This document shows, in pieces, positions 12,363 to 13,405 of a stretch of 13,405 bases of DNA; the first letter of the stretch is position 1; each line of letters starts with the position of its first letter. A model generated the notes under the pieces. That model worked only from the letters and a program-made list of their open reading frames with translations. It was not told the DNA's origin and did no database searches. This DNA is from Pseudomonadota bacterium (GTDB taxonomy: Bacteria > Pseudomonadota > Alphaproteobacteria > Rhodospirillales > UBA2165): contig JAQCKY010000012.1 of assembly GCA_027592155.1 (NCBI GenBank), positions 1 to 13,405 on the forward strand. Direction: 5' to 3'. The position numbers and the translations under genes were made by a program.

Positions 12363-13405
12363 CTATTCAGCGGCGGCCGGTTTTTGAGCCCGGCTGTCGG
12401 CGAGGGCATTAAGTTGTTGCTCGGCGGTCCGATGGAGGATTTGGCGCAAGCGCGTCAGTCCGCCGTCATGCTGATACAAATTTTCATAGTCACGCGCGTC
12501 GTCTGCCATCGCCTCGAGGACGATCCTGTCTTGCTCCAAGACATCCCAATGGCGCTTCTCGAGCCGCACGCGGTACAGGAACTGCCACATATCCCGGATC
12601 CACCCGGTGACTTCACGGGTACGCCAGAAAAATACTTGGCAGTGTGTCTCGTCGATTGGTGTCACGAACCCGACAATGCCGAAATGGCCGCCCGGCCCAC
12701 CGCTCTTAGGGTACGGGATTGTCAGGCGCATCCAGTGAGCACCGGTGTCGGCGAACTCCACCCAGTCGAAGTTGACCCCGGTCTGCCCCTCTTTTTCAAA
12801 AACATAGCCGGTATCGGTGTTGCGGGCGGTGAACTTGGCGCTGCCCAACCCCTCGGACATCGAATGGGATTCACGGTGTAAATAGGCGCCGTGCATCGGA
12901 TCCATCACGTTTTCAAGGGCGTAGCGATAGTTACAATCCCAGCTCGCGGTACAGAGGATGGCGCCGTTGTTCTCCTCATCGGTAAGCGCATCGGGGAGGT
13001 TCAACTCGCACGGTTCGGGATGAGCTTCGTCGCCAAAATAAAGAAAGATGCCGCCCCGCACCTCTTGCGCCGGATATGTTTTCAGCTCTGCCTTACCTTT
13101 AAGCGAGCATTCGGGCATCGCCGGGACTTCCAGCACCGAACCGTCGGTGCCGACCTGGACCCCGTGGTACCAGCACTGCAATCGGTCGCCGAAATTCCAG
13201 CCGTGAGACAGGCGCGCGCCTCGGTGGGGGCAGCGGTCTTCGACCGCATGAACCTGGTCGTCTTGATCGCGCCACAGGACGATCCGTTCGCCCAGCCGGG
13301 TAATACCAAGAGGTTCTTCGCGCACCATCCAACTGGGAACCACGGGATACCAAATGTTTCGGACGCCGGCGTCGGCCAACGCTTCAACCGCGTCGCGATC
13401 CGTTT
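12363..13405 (-). CDS. Rieske (2Fe-2S) oxygenase, N-terminus cut by window edge
   Basis: Terminal oxygenase of the Rieske non-haem iron family, different in type from the two tandem oxygenases at 6604-9248. The 346 visible residues include Rieske ligands in CPHRGA and CWYHG (Cys58, His60, Cys77, His80 counted from the first visible codon) and a mononuclear iron site ENVMDPMHGAYLH with Asp168-x2-His171-x4-His176. The frame is open to the right edge (visible start TDRDAVEALADAGVRN), so the true start lies beyond 13405; the TTG at 13379 is unlikely to be the start. Few residues can be missing, since homologues begin shortly before the RNxWYPV segment. It is the first visible gene of the right operon, followed by the small protein, SDR, cupin and VOC dioxygenase. 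No ferredoxin or reductase follows it. Confidence 0.93.
   Translation of the reverse strand, partial: TDRDAVEALADAGVRNIWYPVVPSWMVREEPLGITRLGERIVLWRDQDDQVHAVEDRCPHRGARLSHGWNFGDRLQCWYHGVQVGTDGSVLEVPAMPECSLKGKAELKTYPAQEVRGGIFLYFGDEAHPEPCELNLPDALTDEENNGAILCTASWDCNYRYALENVMDPMHGAYLHRESHSMSEGLGSAKFTARNTDTGYVFEKEGQTGVNFDWVEFADTGAHWMRLTIPYPKSGGPGGHFGIVGFVTPIDETHCQVFFWRTREVTGWIRDMWQFLYRVRLEKRHWDVLEQDRIVLEAMADDARDYENLYQHDGGLTRLRQILHRTAEQQLNALADSRAQKPAAAE

Noticed and set aside
1..13405. tRNA, rRNA, CRISPR arrays, toxin-antitoxin or phage-defence genes
   Set aside because: Looked for on both strands; no repeats with regular spacing, no cloverleaf-like sequences and no such protein families were recognised.

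Overview
The window looks like part of the chromosome of a free-living, GC-rich alphaproteobacterium. This is an inference from codon use, from frequent GTG starts with good Shine-Dalgarno sites, and from the mix of catabolic families (phthalate-type Rieske oxygenases, extradiol dioxygenase, family 5 solute-binding protein, opine-dehydrogenase-like protein). I recognise the gene families but cannot name a species. There are no RNA genes, transposases, CRISPR arrays or phage genes that I can see. All genes but one lie on the minus strand, so the biological reading order is from right to left.

Right block (13405 to 9746, minus): a Rieske oxygenase cut by the window edge, a 99-residue small protein, an SDR dehydrogenase, a cupin and an extradiol-type VOC dioxygenase. 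Spacings are 7 to 45 bases, which suggests one operon for hydroxylating, dehydrogenating and possibly cleaving an aromatic or other cyclic substrate. The next gene of this operon is broken. Five bases after the VOC stop, an SDR begins with its first ~16 residues and then runs into the tail of an unrelated glutathione S-transferase, itself damaged by a stop codon and two frameshifts (9741 to 9401).

Middle block (9248 to 4996, minus): two tandem paralogous Rieske oxygenase alpha subunits of the phthalate 4,5-dioxygenase type, then a secreted family 5 ABC solute-binding protein without its permease or ATPase. No ferredoxin or reductase for the three oxygenases is present in the window. A convergent gene, an ornithine/lysine-type PLP decarboxylase (3653-4924, plus), ends the block, with a small GC-rich hairpin between the two stops.

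Left block (3402 to 1, minus): an AT-rich divergent intergenic region holds a perfect 24-bp palindrome overlapping a candidate promoter, which looks like an operator. The first gene behind it is a chimera: the N-terminal half of a 3-oxoadipate-enol-lactonase-like hydrolase joined out of frame to the last ~78 residues of an MFS transporter. After it come an intact GST, an opine-dehydrogenase-family protein and, with a 4-base stop/start overlap, a 3-hydroxyacyl-CoA dehydrogenase cut by the left edge.

The most striking point is that two separate places show the same scar: the 5' end of one gene fused to the 3' end of another in the same orientation. This suggests erosion of catabolic operons by internal deletions that spared the flanking genes. 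I see no clear case for a wholly new system. The best leads are the palindromic operator, the two fusion scars and the tandem oxygenase pair.
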